A stretch of 54,480 bases of DNA from Gammaproteobacteria bacterium (GTDB lineage: Bacteria; Pseudomonadota; Gammaproteobacteria; Coxiellales; Coxiellaceae). A program made the translations under genes and the position numbers. The stretch lies in the NCBI GenBank assembly GCA_013287505.1, contig JABDDR010000005.1:1-54480 (forward strand), read 5' to 3'. The notes under the pieces are model-generated. The model ran no database searches. It was not told the DNA's origin and saw only the letters and a list, made by a program, of their open reading frames with translations. Positions within the stretch are counted from its first letter, which is position 1. Every line of letters starts with the position of its first letter. Shown here in pieces: positions 1-8,252 of the stretch.

Positions 1-291
1 GAAATGGCAAAAACACATGAATTGCTCGTGACGTTAGAAGAAAACGCCATTATGGGCGGTGCCGGATCTGCAGTGAGTGAATGTTTATCTAAACATCATT
101 TGAATCCGAAAATACTGCATTTAGGCTTGCCTGATGTCTTTGTAGAGCACGGCGATCCTGATGCGCAATTGGCGAGTTGCGGGTTAGATGCGAAGGGCAT
201 TGTGCAAAGCGTGAAGAACAAAATCATTGCTCATAAACCAAAATCTGTAATCCCAAATGATCAACCACATCCAATAGCTTCATCGCAATAG
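1..291 (+). CDS. dxs: 1-deoxy-D-xylulose-5-phosphate synthase, C-terminal fragment
   Basis: The reading frame is open at the window edge, so the gene starts upstream. The visible 96 residues match the last part of the transketolase C-terminal domain of DXS: the LVTLEENAIMGGAGSAV block, then ILHLGLPDVFVEHGD and GLDAKGI. DXS condenses pyruvate and glyceraldehyde 3-phosphate in the cytosol, the first step of non-mevalonate isoprenoid synthesis, and needs thiamine diphosphate. After the usual end of the family (GLDAKGIVQSVKNKI) there is a tail of about 20 residues rich in Pro, His and Ser. That tail is encoded by DNA that on the other strand codes for the end of a HigA-like antitoxin, giving a 68-bp convergent overlap. 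The tail probably arose when the toxin-antitoxin module landed here and replaced the native stop (inference). Confidence 0.93.
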   Translation, partial: EMAKTHELLVTLEENAIMGGAGSAVSECLSKHHLNPKILHLGLPDVFVEHGDPDAQLASCGLDAKGIVQSVKNKIIAHKPKSVIPNDQPHPIASSQ

Positions 292-565
292 AGTTAGGTT
301 TTCGCACACCTTGTTCCCATTGCTTCACAGTATTTGGACTCGTATTTAAATAAGCCGCCAAAACTGGTTGGCTAATATTAAAACGCTTTCGTAATTTTTT
401 AATTTGCGCCGGCGTATATTCTTTTACTGGCGGCAAACAGAGCGCATCGAATTCAGCCATTGTTTTCGCATCAATAAGACCTGCGCGATGCAAACCCACT
501 GCTGAGTTATGCACAGTCTCCAATATTCTGTTAGGTCTTTTCTTTGGCACGCTATGTGACTTCAT
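224..565 (-). CDS. HigA/NadS-type antitoxin, XRE helix-turn-helix
   Basis: A DNA-binding antitoxin of about 113 residues. The C-terminal half carries a helix-turn-helix: IKKLRKRFNISQPVLAAYLNTSPNTVKQWEQG, with the SQ..LA..L..S..TV..WE..R pattern of the XRE/HigA family. It should neutralise the toxin encoded just upstream and repress the shared promoter. The toxin-first order is typical of higBA-like modules. Two starts are possible: a GTG at 574 or the ATG at 565. I prefer 565, because an AGG lies about 9 bases before it and the overlap with the toxin gene is then only 14 bp. Its 3' end overlaps the end of dxs by 68 bp on the opposite strand. Confidence 0.85.
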   Translation of the reverse strand: MKSHSVPKKRPNRILETVHNSAVGLHRAGLIDAKTMAEFDALCLPPVKEYTPAQIKKLRKRFNISQPVLAAYLNTSPNTVKQWEQGVRKPNSIAMKLLDVVDHLGLQILVYEQ

Positions 566-914
566 ATAATTCACCTGCTTTAATTGCGTCTTTTATTCTA
601 ATTTCTGAATATGACAAAAACTGTTTTGCTAACGTCTTCAAAGCATCCAATTCCTTTGGTGTAATATTTTCAGTTTCGTTTTTCGAAAATCCATAAATAA
701 AAAATGATCTGTCTTCTGCAATAAACGCCACAATCACTCTTGCTCCACCACGCTTACCTTTACCAAGCGCAACCCGCTGCTTATACAAACGACTACCTAA
801 ACTTGCCATGATCTGTCCTTTTTCCATATCACCAATAACAGAGCGCAAATCCTGATCGCTTATTCCTTCTTTTTTAGCCCACTTCATAAATGGGCGAGTT
901 TTGTATATTTTCAT
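552..914 (-). CDS. RelE/HigB-like toxin of a type II toxin-antitoxin pair
   Basis: About 120 residues, starting MKIYKTRPFMKWAKKEGISD. It has the shape of the RelE-like HigB family (PF06296 type): a basic centre KQRVALGKGKRGGARVIVAF, followed by FFIYGFSKNETENIT. Members are usually mRNA interferases acting at the ribosome. Here that role is inferred from the family. An ATG at 923 is also in frame, but it lies only 2 bases from the GAGG, whereas 914 has GGAT 5 bases upstream. The gene ends inside the antitoxin start, so the pair is translationally coupled. A TATAAT box and a palindrome lie directly upstream. Confidence 0.82.
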   Translation of the reverse strand: MKIYKTRPFMKWAKKEGISDQDLRSVIGDMEKGQIMASLGSRLYKQRVALGKGKRGGARVIVAFIAEDRSFFIYGFSKNETENITPKELDALKTLAKQFLSYSEIRIKDAIKAGELYEVT

Positions 915-933
915 TGTATCCATACCTCTATGA

Positions 934-952
934 ATTATACCTCAATGAGGTA
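934..952 (-). promoter_or_regulatory. toxin-antitoxin promoter and likely operator
   Basis: On the minus strand a perfect TATAAT box (939 to 934) sits about 20 bases before the toxin start. It overlaps a palindrome TACCTCAATGAGGTA (938-952, 6-bp arms). A further half site, TACCTC, lies at 923-928. A symmetrical site over the -10 box is the usual arrangement for antitoxin autorepression. The -35 region (around TGGAAA) is weak. Binding by the HigA-like protein is inferred. Confidence 0.6.
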
Positions 953-1103
953 CATTTTTCCACATTTAATCGACAAATTTTTCATTATCTCAATCAAGAA
1001 AAAAGGGGGGTTATTTACCATGATAAAATCCATTAAAAGATTGTTTCAATAATTCGAATGGGCAATGAGAGCGACTCGCGAATAAAAATAGTATACAATT
1101 CAG

Positions 1104-1694
1104 ATGTCCACCTATCCTGACAACATCACTCACGCTACTACTATGACCTCACACAAAATCTCAGACGATGAACGCAAACAATTCAGGGATGCTGTATCGC
1201 ATGTAACACTCTCAAAACAAGCAGAACTGCCTGAGATTGAAAATACCAAAACAAAAAAACCCGAAAAAATAAGTACTCAAAAAATAATTAACAAACCCCG
1301 CACTGCTTCACCCGTCGACAAAATATCTTCTTATCTCAATGATCACCAACCTACCGTTCAAGGCGAAACCATTATTTCTTTCGCAAAATCAGGTGTACAA
1401 CCAAAACGGGTGAGTCAAATACGACAAGGGAAAATTCGCATCGAAGCAACGTTAGATTTGCATGAACACACCAGCGATGAAGCAATCCATGCGACTGAAA
1501 ACTTCTTAAAACACTGTCAAAATAATGGTTTTCGCACCGTGTGTATTATTCACGGAAAAGGCATTTATTCCAATGACAATAAGCCGGTCATAAAAAATTT
1601 ATTGAATCATTATTTACGACAACATCCGCTCGTGCTGGCATTTCATTCAGAAAAAAAGAATGCGGGTGCGTTGATCGTGTTGCTGAAAATATAA
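1104..1694 (+). CDS. Smr-domain protein (YdaL/SmrB-like)
   Basis: 196 residues with a C-terminal Smr (MutS2-related) domain. The signature LDLHEHTSDEAI lies near residue 125 and the CIIHGKGIYS motif follows (LDLH and HGKG are the conserved parts); the domain runs to the end. Smr proteins are endonucleases or nicking enzymes; bacterial SmrB cuts mRNA at collided ribosomes. The N-terminal 110 residues are polar and probably disordered. The start is uncertain: the ATG at 1104 has no Shine-Dalgarno sequence and lies 6 bases after a TATACA box, so the message would be leaderless. The ATG at 1143 begins MTSHKISDDERKQFRDAV, closer to where the family normally starts. Confidence 0.85.
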   Translation: MSTYPDNITHATTMTSHKISDDERKQFRDAVSHVTLSKQAELPEIENTKTKKPEKISTQKIINKPRTASPVDKISSYLNDHQPTVQGETIISFAKSGVQPKRVSQIRQGKIRIEATLDLHEHTSDEAIHATENFLKHCQNNGFRTVCIIHGKGIYSNDNKPVIKNLLNHYLRQHPLVLAFHSEKKNAGALIVLLKI

Positions 1695-1696
1695 CT

Positions 1697-2173
1697 TTAT
1701 CTGCAATAATTCCATACAGGCGTTGCCATCATACAACTAACACCCGAAGGTAAATCAAATATCACGCCAGCTTGTTTGCCACCATGAAAACACAGATTCA
1801 GAATAATGCCGTACAACCCAATCAACTGTCGATTTATTTTAAATGGCATTGCAGGAGAATAATAATAAGTAAAGCCATATCGATCATTTTCACCATCAGG
1901 AAATAAGATTGCTTCAATAGGCGCATGTGCAGCAGAAGGATTTTCAATAACAGCCGTTGCTGATTGTTTTTCTGTTGTTAATGTATAAGAAAATTTTGCA
2001 TGGAGCGTAGCGTAGCCGAGTACCGCATCACATTCTGGATTTTGTCCCGGCAACAATGTGAGTGATTTTGAAAAAAAATGGGATGTCGAATTGAAATGAT
2101 AAGGCATTGCACTTGCGTAAAAACAAATAAAATTCGCGAAAAACACACTGATTTTCAATAAGTTTCTCATCAT
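1697..2173 (-). CDS. small secreted protein, family unknown
   Basis: 158 residues with a clear Sec signal peptide (MMRNLLKISVFFANFICFYASA, probable cut after ASA). The mature part contains five or so cysteines, including ILNLCFHGG and GVSCMMATPVWNYC near the end, which suggests disulphides in the periplasm or outside the cell. I do not recognise the family. Its ATG lies 4 bases after the bioC stop codon and its AGG ribosome site sits inside the bioC end, so the two are co-transcribed. The functional link with biotin synthesis is probably only positional. Confidence 0.7.
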   Translation of the reverse strand: MMRNLLKISVFFANFICFYASAMPYHFNSTSHFFSKSLTLLPGQNPECDAVLGYATLHAKFSYTLTTEKQSATAVIENPSAAHAPIEAILFPDGENDRYGFTYYYSPAMPFKINRQLIGLYGIILNLCFHGGKQAGVIFDLPSGVSCMMATPVWNYCR

Positions 2174-2177
2174 TTAT

Positions 2178-2978
2178 TTACCTGCGTTTGATATCATTTA
2201 CTGAAATAGCAATTTCCTCTGTCAATTTATTTTGTATCTGCATGGATTGCACTTTCCAACCATGCCCATAAATAATTTCCAATGTCGCTGGAAAATAATC
2301 ATCTGTTTTTAATGTAGCGTAATGCGCCAACATTTTCTGCCATTTTTGTCGCGATAATAAACCGCGTTGACGATTGATGTGAATATTGGTTGCACCTGCG
2401 CTTTTTAAATCTTTAAACAATTGATTTAAATCATCGTAAGCGATCGTGATTTCTTCACGATCAACCACGGGGTCTGAAAAATGCAAAGATCGCATCCAAT
2501 CACCAATATCATGCATATCTGTAAACGGATGCACATGAAAAAATTGATCAGCACTTAAAAAACTATTATTCAATTCAAACAACGTATCTGGACCTAAGCT
2601 CGTAAATAACAACAGACCTTCATCACGCAACACGCGAGCACATTCGGCCAACAACTGCTGCGGTTGTGGTGAATGCAATAAGGCAAAATGCACGATCACC
2701 AGATCAAATGAATTATTATCATAGTGATTTATCGCGGCAAAATCATGCGCTGTTTTTAAGAGCGCTGTCGGATAACGTTCTCGACATTTTTTTTCGGGAT
2801 ATTCTGTATGCCAACCCACATTTAAAATTCGCTCGGGATTGATGCGAATAAAGTCCAGCCTTTCTAACAGCCGATCTGATATTTCATGACAAATGTGGTC
2901 ACTTGGCAATAATTGACCCGCGATACGCTGCTGTCGTTTTAAAAGCGCTGTTTCATCGATAAATGAAGTGTTTTTCAT
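2178..2978 (-). CDS. bioC: BioC-like malonyl-ACP O-methyltransferase
   Basis: 266 residues with the overall pattern of BioC, the enzyme that methylates malonyl-ACP to start pimelate synthesis for biotin. Recognisable blocks are FDLVIVHFALLHSPQ, RVLRDEGLLLFTSLGPDTL, FTDMHDIGDWM, FKDLKSAGATNIHINR and ATLEIIYGHGW, in family order. The SAM-binding motif I is unusual: where class I methyltransferases read a G-x-G-x-G, this reads ILNVGWHTEYPEKK, keeping a single glycine. Either cofactor binding is rearranged or activity is reduced. It faces away from the cytochrome b561 gene and precedes a small secreted protein gene. Confidence 0.8.
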   Translation of the reverse strand: MKNTSFIDETALLKRQQRIAGQLLPSDHICHEISDRLLERLDFIRINPERILNVGWHTEYPEKKCRERYPTALLKTAHDFAAINHYDNNSFDLVIVHFALLHSPQPQQLLAECARVLRDEGLLLFTSLGPDTLFELNNSFLSADQFFHVHPFTDMHDIGDWMRSLHFSDPVVDREEITIAYDDLNQLFKDLKSAGATNIHINRQRGLLSRQKWQKMLAHYATLKTDDYFPATLEIIYGHGWKVQSMQIQNKLTEEIAISVNDIKRR

Positions 2979-3073
2979 AGGCTGTAATCTAACACACTAC
3001 GCTCATTTATTGGACTATTATTTGAAATTGATGTACATTTTGTTCAATGGTACATTTTTCACGGAGTGGATTT

Positions 3074-3613
3074 ATGTTACGAAATACAAAGGAAAGTTAC
3101 GGTTCGGTATCGAAGTTTTTTCATTGGTTAATCGCGTTATTAGTTGTCATTATGCTCTGCGCGGGTGTGAGTTTTAGTTATTTACCCAAAGGCAATCTTT
3201 TTAACACAATCATGTTTATCCACAAATCAACTGGCGTAACGATACTGGGATTGATAATACTCAGATTATTGTGGCGCTGGATAAACCCATTACCCCGATT
3301 ACCTATGGAAATGCCTTTTTGGCAAATAGCTGCAGCGCGCTGCGTGCACTTTTTATTTTATTTATTACTCATCGCAATGCCCATCACTGGTATTGTCTTG
3401 ACATTAGCTGCCGGATACCAAGTGCCATTTTGGGGGATTGCCCATATTCATTTGGCCATTATTATAAAATACAAACCATTGGCGGAGTTAATGGATGCTT
3501 GGCATGAATATTTAGCGTGGACAATTGCGGCATTTTTAGTGATTCATACGCTTGCTGCATTAACACATCATTACGTTAAAAAAGACAACGTGCTGCGTCG
3601 GATGTGGTTTTAA
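3074..3613 (+). CDS. cytochrome b561 family membrane protein
   Basis: About 179 residues with four membrane helices. Histidines in FFHWLIALLVVIML, MFIHKSTGVTIL, CVHFLFYLLLIAMPITGIVL and FLVIHTLAALTHHYVKKD fit the four haem-ligand helices of the b561/CybB family. Members move electrons from quinol, for example to superoxide. The ATG at 3074 is chosen because a GGAG lies 7 bases upstream; an earlier in-frame ATG at 3047 lacks a ribosome site and would add nine residues the family does not have. Confidence 0.88.
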   Translation: MLRNTKESYGSVSKFFHWLIALLVVIMLCAGVSFSYLPKGNLFNTIMFIHKSTGVTILGLIILRLLWRWINPLPRLPMEMPFWQIAAARCVHFLFYLLLIAMPITGIVLTLAAGYQVPFWGIAHIHLAIIIKYKPLAELMDAWHEYLAWTIAAFLVIHTLAALTHHYVKKDNVLRRMWF

Positions 3614-3678
3614 ACACGGTATTGCAGCATTTTTTTAACCTGCTACGATGCACAAAAATCATTATTTTGTAGCAGACT

Positions 3679-4314
3679 ATGCTTCCATTATTAAAAAAAT
3701 TATCTGGTATCATTTTTCCAATATCGTGTTTATTGTGTGATTTCCCTTGCGACAATCAACACGCCATTTGCACGCACTGCAACAAAACACTGCCACACTA
3801 CACAATAAATCCTAACGATAATATTTTTGCATTATTTCATTACGAAACACCTATTTCAGAACTCATTTGGAAATTAAAATTTCACGGTGATTTATCAATC
3901 GCACATTTATTTTCAACTGTCTGGATTGATTTTATTAAACAACAACACACATTCACATTGCCTGATTTAATTATTCCTGTACCGCTGCATTTTTCTCGCT
4001 TAAAACAACGTGGATTTAACCAAGCACTCGAAATTGCCAAACCCATCGGAAAATATTTCCACATTCCTGTCGATACAAAATCCTGCGTTCGCATTAAAGA
4101 CACGCGGCCACAATCCAGTCTACCCGCACAAAAACGCAAAAATAACGTGAAAAATGCCTTTGGATTATCCTATTCAATCACTGCAAAACACGTCGCCATT
4201 TTAGATGATGTGATAACGACTGGAAATACTGTCTCAGAAATCACTCAGTTACTGCAAAAAACAGGGGTTGAAACCATTGACGTGTGGTGTTGCGCGAGAG
4301 CGACCCTGCATTAG
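3679..4314 (+). CDS. comF: ComF family amidophosphoribosyltransferase-like protein
   Basis: 211 residues. The N-terminal double zinc ribbon is visible as CLLCDFPCDNQHAICTHC (CxxC pairs at about residues 18-36). The middle has IIPVPLHFSRLKQRGFNQA, typical of ComF, and the C-terminal PRPP-binding loop reads VAILDDVITTGNT. ComF proteins are needed for DNA uptake in competent bacteria and are found in non-competent ones too. The gene directly follows cytochrome b561 with a 65-bp gap, and converges on the L,D-transpeptidase gene. Confidence 0.92.
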   Translation: MLPLLKKLSGIIFPISCLLCDFPCDNQHAICTHCNKTLPHYTINPNDNIFALFHYETPISELIWKLKFHGDLSIAHLFSTVWIDFIKQQHTFTLPDLIIPVPLHFSRLKQRGFNQALEIAKPIGKYFHIPVDTKSCVRIKDTRPQSSLPAQKRKNNVKNAFGLSYSITAKHVAILDDVITTGNTVSEITQLLQKTGVETIDVWCCARATLH

Positions 4315-4328
4315 ACTTGAAGTCTATT

Positions 4329-5483
4329 CTACTGTCGATACACATCCTGCCCAAAGTGCGCATGACCCTGCGTATCAACCCAAGTCGTAATATACGTAAT
4401 ATAAATCGGCATCGGATTTTTTAACTGTATGTATTTGGTTTGATTTGTCGACAAATATTGATTCACCAATTCTGCATTTAAATCGGTATTATCCGCATAA
4501 AAATATTCAACCAACGCTTGGGGATTTTCCAAGCGAATGCAACCTGAACTACGTGCACGATCACTTGATGCAAACAAACCATTGTCTGGCGTACCATGCA
4601 TATACACATCTTGATCATTGGCAAAAATAAATTTAAATCGGCCCAATGGATTCACATTGCTCGCCGGCGCTGTCACACGATAATGAAAATTATCAAGCGA
4701 TGCTGTTTGCCAATCAATGGTTGTAGGATTTATTTCCGGCGCATCTTTACTGTAACTCGCATACACATGCATATCATAATGTTCTTTCATGTAATTAGGA
4801 TTTGCGCGCATACCTGGAAATACATCTTTTTCTAAAATCGTTTTTGGCACTGTCCATGTGGGATTAAAAACAACGGTCGTGACCGTGGACGTTAATTGCG
4901 GCGTAGGTCGTTCTGCACGCCCGACAATCGCTTTCATCTGCAACACATCTTCACCATTCGAAATTAATTTCATCGAATAACTTGGAATATTCACTTGAAT
5001 ATAACGGCTATTTTGATCTTCGGGATATTTTGCCCATTCATTCATGCTTTGCACTAATTCGTGATAACGCGTTGCGGGTGTGATATTTAACGCATTTAAT
5101 GTTGCTTGATCAATCATGCCGGTTGTCTTTAATCCGTTATCTGATTGAAAATCATCAATGGCTTGCACTAATGCGGAATCATACAGCGTATTCGTAGCAT
5201 CGATATTGGGCATATCATGCAACGCAATTAATCGTTCGCGAATAATGGGAATATGATTATCACGTCTGCCGTGTTTCAACGGCACATCCATTTGTATCGG
5301 TTCCCACGGCATTTTTGCAGCAGCGGCATAGACAGGTAATGTTTGATAAATCCGCAATGCAACGCGATTCGTTGTATTAGGCGCAGTTGCTGACGACACT
5401 GATTCTGATGACATGCGGTGCGCGCAACTTGCTAATAAAAGCGCAGAAGAAAAAGTGAAAAATAATTTGAATGATTTTTTCAT
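4329..5483 (-). CDS. L,D-transpeptidase (YcbB/LdtD type), lipoprotein-like
   Basis: About 384 residues from the ATG at 5483. The N-terminus MKKSFKLFFTFSSALLLASCAH looks like a lipoprotein signal with a LASC lipobox. A peptidoglycan-binding domain follows (VQAIDDFQSDNGLKTTGMID..TLNALNI), then the YkuD catalytic domain, whose core HGTPDNGLFASSDRARSSGC contains the HGT and the SSGCIRL catalytic cysteine loop. Such enzymes make 3-3 peptide crosslinks in murein from outside the inner membrane. An in-frame start at 5507 would overlap the ATPase gene by 13 bp; 5483 fits the signal peptide better. It lies downstream of the AAA ATPase gene and may be transcribed with it. Confidence 0.9.
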   Translation of the reverse strand: MKKSFKLFFTFSSALLLASCAHRMSSESVSSATAPNTTNRVALRIYQTLPVYAAAAKMPWEPIQMDVPLKHGRRDNHIPIIRERLIALHDMPNIDATNTLYDSALVQAIDDFQSDNGLKTTGMIDQATLNALNITPATRYHELVQSMNEWAKYPEDQNSRYIQVNIPSYSMKLISNGEDVLQMKAIVGRAERPTPQLTSTVTTVVFNPTWTVPKTILEKDVFPGMRANPNYMKEHYDMHVYASYSKDAPEINPTTIDWQTASLDNFHYRVTAPASNVNPLGRFKFIFANDQDVYMHGTPDNGLFASSDRARSSGCIRLENPQALVEYFYADNTDLNAELVNQYLSTNQTKYIQLKNPMPIYITYITTWVDTQGHAHFGQDVYRQ

Positions 5484-5494
5484 GTTAAGCATCC

Positions 5495-6622
5495 TTATAT
5501 GTCCCACAAAATAACATCAAGATAATATTTCATTGCGGGATCTAAAACGCAATAATATTGATCATCGCGCAAATAAATCAAATCTTTTTGCATTAAAATT
5601 TCTGCCGATTGCTGTGCACTCGATGTGGAAATTTTTAATGGCGCCACAAAACCAACCGATTGAATTTCTTTTGCAGGTGCTTTTGCAAGCGCTGTCAGAA
5701 TTTTTCGTTGATTGAGGCTCAGCGCCATCACATCGTGACTAATCATTTGTCGTTGTGTTTTAACATAGGTGTGCCACACGTTATTAACATCGTCCACTGA
5801 TGGCAAATGCGCTTGATCCCACAATAATTGACACAATGCATTCATATAAAATGGGTGCAACTCTGTATGATCAAATATCCGCTCAATTACATCCATTGGA
5901 ATTAATTTTTTCCATTTAATTTTAGATAAATGATGCAAATGATCGATATAAACCTGTTTTTCCATACGCTCAATGTTGATTACTTGGCATAGAAGATATA
6001 ATGGACGACCACTATCACCAAACATTTGCTGCAATAATCTTCTATTACTCCCAGAAAACACATACACAATATTTTCGCTGCGTTCAACAGCATGTCGAAT
6101 CGATGCCTCAATGGAATGATAATTTTTCAACTGACTAATTTGTTGAAACTCATCCAAAAAAATAACTGCTTTCTTTTTAAAATGTTTTGCGGTTTCATCT
6201 AAGTTCAGCAAGGCATCGGTAATATCCTGCAAAGGTGATGCGGTTAGTTTCAGAATCAACTTCTGACCAAATGCACCCAGCGCAATTTCAGGTTTCATTT
6301 GTTTGAAAATCTGCATGAGCTTTTCTTTGGCGCGAGAAAGATTGGGCAGCAATTCAATCGCCAAACGCCCCACCCTATCCACAATCTGATCTCGAACATA
6401 GTCAATGCTATAAGCGGCCAAAAGATCCACGGCGCATGAATGCACTTTCATTTCACGCGCTACTTGCATCACCAAGCTGGTTTTGCCATACCGCCTTGGC
6501 GCCATCAAAACCGTATGCCTATTAGATTTTATTCTTTTTATCAGTGCATTACGTTCAATCACACGATTGACAAAAGCGTCACCTAGCGCAACGCCTTCAG
6601 GGAAAAACTTGAGTGAATCCAT
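5495..6622 (-). CDS. AAA-type P-loop ATPase (archaeal ATPase-like)
   Basis: About 375 residues. The Walker A motif is APRRYGKTSL near residue 43, and Walker B is AVIFLDEF with downstream FSGSNRRLL as a sensor-like element. The C-terminal part reads like a winged helix (LTALAKAPAKEIQSV..LKISTSSAQQSAEILMQKDLI). This layout matches the PF01637-like ATPases, STAND-like proteins of unclear function. The ATG at 6622 is chosen because AAGG precedes it; an upstream ATG at 6640 and GTG at 6643 lie inside a palindrome, which is more likely an operator. Whether it acts with the transpeptidase gene 11 bp downstream is unknown. Confidence 0.75.
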   Translation of the reverse strand: MDSLKFFPEGVALGDAFVNRVIERNALIKRIKSNRHTVLMAPRRYGKTSLVMQVAREMKVHSCAVDLLAAYSIDYVRDQIVDRVGRLAIELLPNLSRAKEKLMQIFKQMKPEIALGAFGQKLILKLTASPLQDITDALLNLDETAKHFKKKAVIFLDEFQQISQLKNYHSIEASIRHAVERSENIVYVFSGSNRRLLQQMFGDSGRPLYLLCQVINIERMEKQVYIDHLHHLSKIKWKKLIPMDVIERIFDHTELHPFYMNALCQLLWDQAHLPSVDDVNNVWHTYVKTQRQMISHDVMALSLNQRKILTALAKAPAKEIQSVGFVAPLKISTSSAQQSAEILMQKDLIYLRDDQYYCVLDPAMKYYLDVILWDI

Positions 6623-6636
6623 AATCACACCTTGAG

Positions 6637-6673
6637 CCATCACATAAGGTTATGTGATGGTAGTATATGTGAT
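6637..6673. promoter_or_regulatory. 24-bp palindrome plus half site upstream of the ATPase gene
   Basis: Positions 6637-6660 form a perfect inverted repeat with 11-bp arms (CCATCACATAA, 2-bp spacer, TTATGTGATGG). A further half site TATGTGAT lies at 6666-6673. It is 15 bp upstream of the chosen ATPase start. The arrangement looks like an operator for a dimeric regulator. It could also act as an mRNA hairpin hiding the ribosome site. No regulator can be named from sequence alone. Confidence 0.55.
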
Positions 6674-6735
6674 ACAGAAGGATGGCGTCAACGCTTGCTT
6701 AACAACTTAGCGTTAACGCGAAGATAATGGATATT

Positions 6736-8151
6736 TTATTTCTTTTTTGGAATATACAAATCCGTCACCGTGCCTTCAAACACTTCTGCTGCCATCATAA
6801 TGGATTCAGAGAGTGTTGGATGCGCATGAATCGTTAATGCGATATCTTCCACATCAGCGCCCATTTCAATTGCCAATGCGATTTCACCGATCAATTCACC
6901 GGCATTCACACCCACAACCGCACCACCAATCACGCGATGTTTTTCATCGAAAATGAGTTTCGTAAATCCTTCTGTGCGATCAACAGATAATGCGCGACCG
7001 GATGCAGCCCAGGGAAATACACCTTTTTCAACTTTAATATTTTGTTCTTTAGCTTGTGTCTCGGTAACACCCACCCATGCAATTTCAGGATCGGTATAAG
7101 CAACGGAGGGAATACATTTCGCATCGAAATAATGTTTTTTACCGGCAATCACTTCAGCGGCTAATCGTCCTTCAGCAGACGCTTTATGCGCTAACATTGG
7201 ATTTCCCACGATATCGCCAATCGCATAAATGCCTGCGACATTCGTTTTCATTTGTTTATCGACAGCAATAAATCCACGCTCATCAACAGTAACGCCCGCG
7301 ATTGAAGCACTAATTAATTTGCCATTCGGACGACGACCCACTGCCACTAAAATACGATCAAAACGCTTGGGATTTTCTGTCGGTGCTTTATCACCTTCAA
7401 ACGTCACCCATAATCCATCTGTTTTCGCTTCAACTTTTGTCACGCGCGTTTTGAGCATGATGCTTTGATAGCGTTTTTCAAGGCGTTTATGTAATGGCAT
7501 AACGACATCGCGATCAGCGCCGGGAATTAATTGATCCATCATTTCGACAACAGAAATTTTTGCACCCAATGCGTGATAAACGGTGGCCATTTCTAATCCG
7601 ATAATACCACCACCTAAAACCAATAGTTCTGCATCGGATTTTTCCAATTCTAATGCGCTCGTAGAATCTAAAACGCGCGGATCTTCAGGCACAAACGGTA
7701 ATTTTACGGGTAATGAACCTGCAGCAATAATGCAATTGTCGAAAGTCACTTCTGTTTTTTTATTATCATTTGTCACAATGATTTTTTTAGAATCTGCAAA
7801 AATACCTTCGCCTGTCACAATTTGCACGCCACGTTGTTTGGCCATCATCGCCAAACCACCCGTTAATTTTTTAATAATAGAATTTTTATAATCGCGAATT
7901 TTAGCAATATCCAATTTTGGCGTGCCGAATTCAACACCGTGCGCTTTCATATCTGCGGCATCATCAATCACTTTCGCCACATGCAATAATGCTTTAGATG
8001 GAATACATCCCACATTCAAACACACGCCGCCAATCACGTCATAGCGTTCAATGAGAATCACTTTTTTCCCTAAATCTGCCGCACGAAATGCAGCAGAATA
8101 GCCGCCAGGACCACTTCCCAAGACAACAACTTCAGCGTGTAAATTTGACAT
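6736..8151 (-). CDS. lpdA: dihydrolipoyl dehydrogenase (E3)
   Basis: 471 residues. An FAD-binding GSGPGG motif lies near residue 13, the redox disulphide GGVCLNVGCIP has its cysteines at 44 and 49, the NAD-binding GGGIIGLEMA motif is in the middle, and the C-terminal dimer domain has HAHPTLSE with the catalytic histidine. The enzyme reoxidises the lipoyl arm of E2 with NAD+. The start at 8151 has GGAG about 9 bases upstream; an upstream in-frame ATG at 8202 would add 17 residues not seen in the family. It is the last gene of the aceE-aceF-lpdA operon, separated from aceF by a repeat element. Confidence 0.97.
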   Translation of the reverse strand: MSNLHAEVVVLGSGPGGYSAAFRAADLGKKVILIERYDVIGGVCLNVGCIPSKALLHVAKVIDDAADMKAHGVEFGTPKLDIAKIRDYKNSIIKKLTGGLAMMAKQRGVQIVTGEGIFADSKKIIVTNDNKKTEVTFDNCIIAAGSLPVKLPFVPEDPRVLDSTSALELEKSDAELLVLGGGIIGLEMATVYHALGAKISVVEMMDQLIPGADRDVVMPLHKRLEKRYQSIMLKTRVTKVEAKTDGLWVTFEGDKAPTENPKRFDRILVAVGRRPNGKLISASIAGVTVDERGFIAVDKQMKTNVAGIYAIGDIVGNPMLAHKASAEGRLAAEVIAGKKHYFDAKCIPSVAYTDPEIAWVGVTETQAKEQNIKVEKGVFPWAASGRALSVDRTEGFTKLIFDEKHRVIGGAVVGVNAGELIGEIALAIEMGADVEDIALTIHAHPTLSESIMMAAEVFEGTVTDLYIPKKK

Positions 8152-8170
8152 ATTTATATTCTCCAAAATT

Positions 8171-8252
8171 AAATCCCCCGACTTGCTGCGAGCCTCTGAC
8201 ACCCTCTTTGAAAAAGAGGGTCGGCATTGCGCAGCAATGACGGGGAGATTCT
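8171..8252. repeat. family C palindromic repeat between aceF and lpdA
   Basis: The gap between aceF and lpdA is filled by nested inverted repeats. The inner stem is ACCCTCTTTGAAAAAGAGGGT (imperfect arms ACCCTCTT/AAGAGGGT). The outer arms are AAATCCCC and GGGGAGATT, and a TTGCGCAGCAA hairpin lies between. The same arrangement (CCCTTTGAAAAAGGG, GCGCAGCAA, GGGGGATTT) recurs at 36231-36320, so it is a dispersed element and not an operon-specific terminator. In the RNA it may modulate lpdA expression (inference). Confidence 0.8.
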
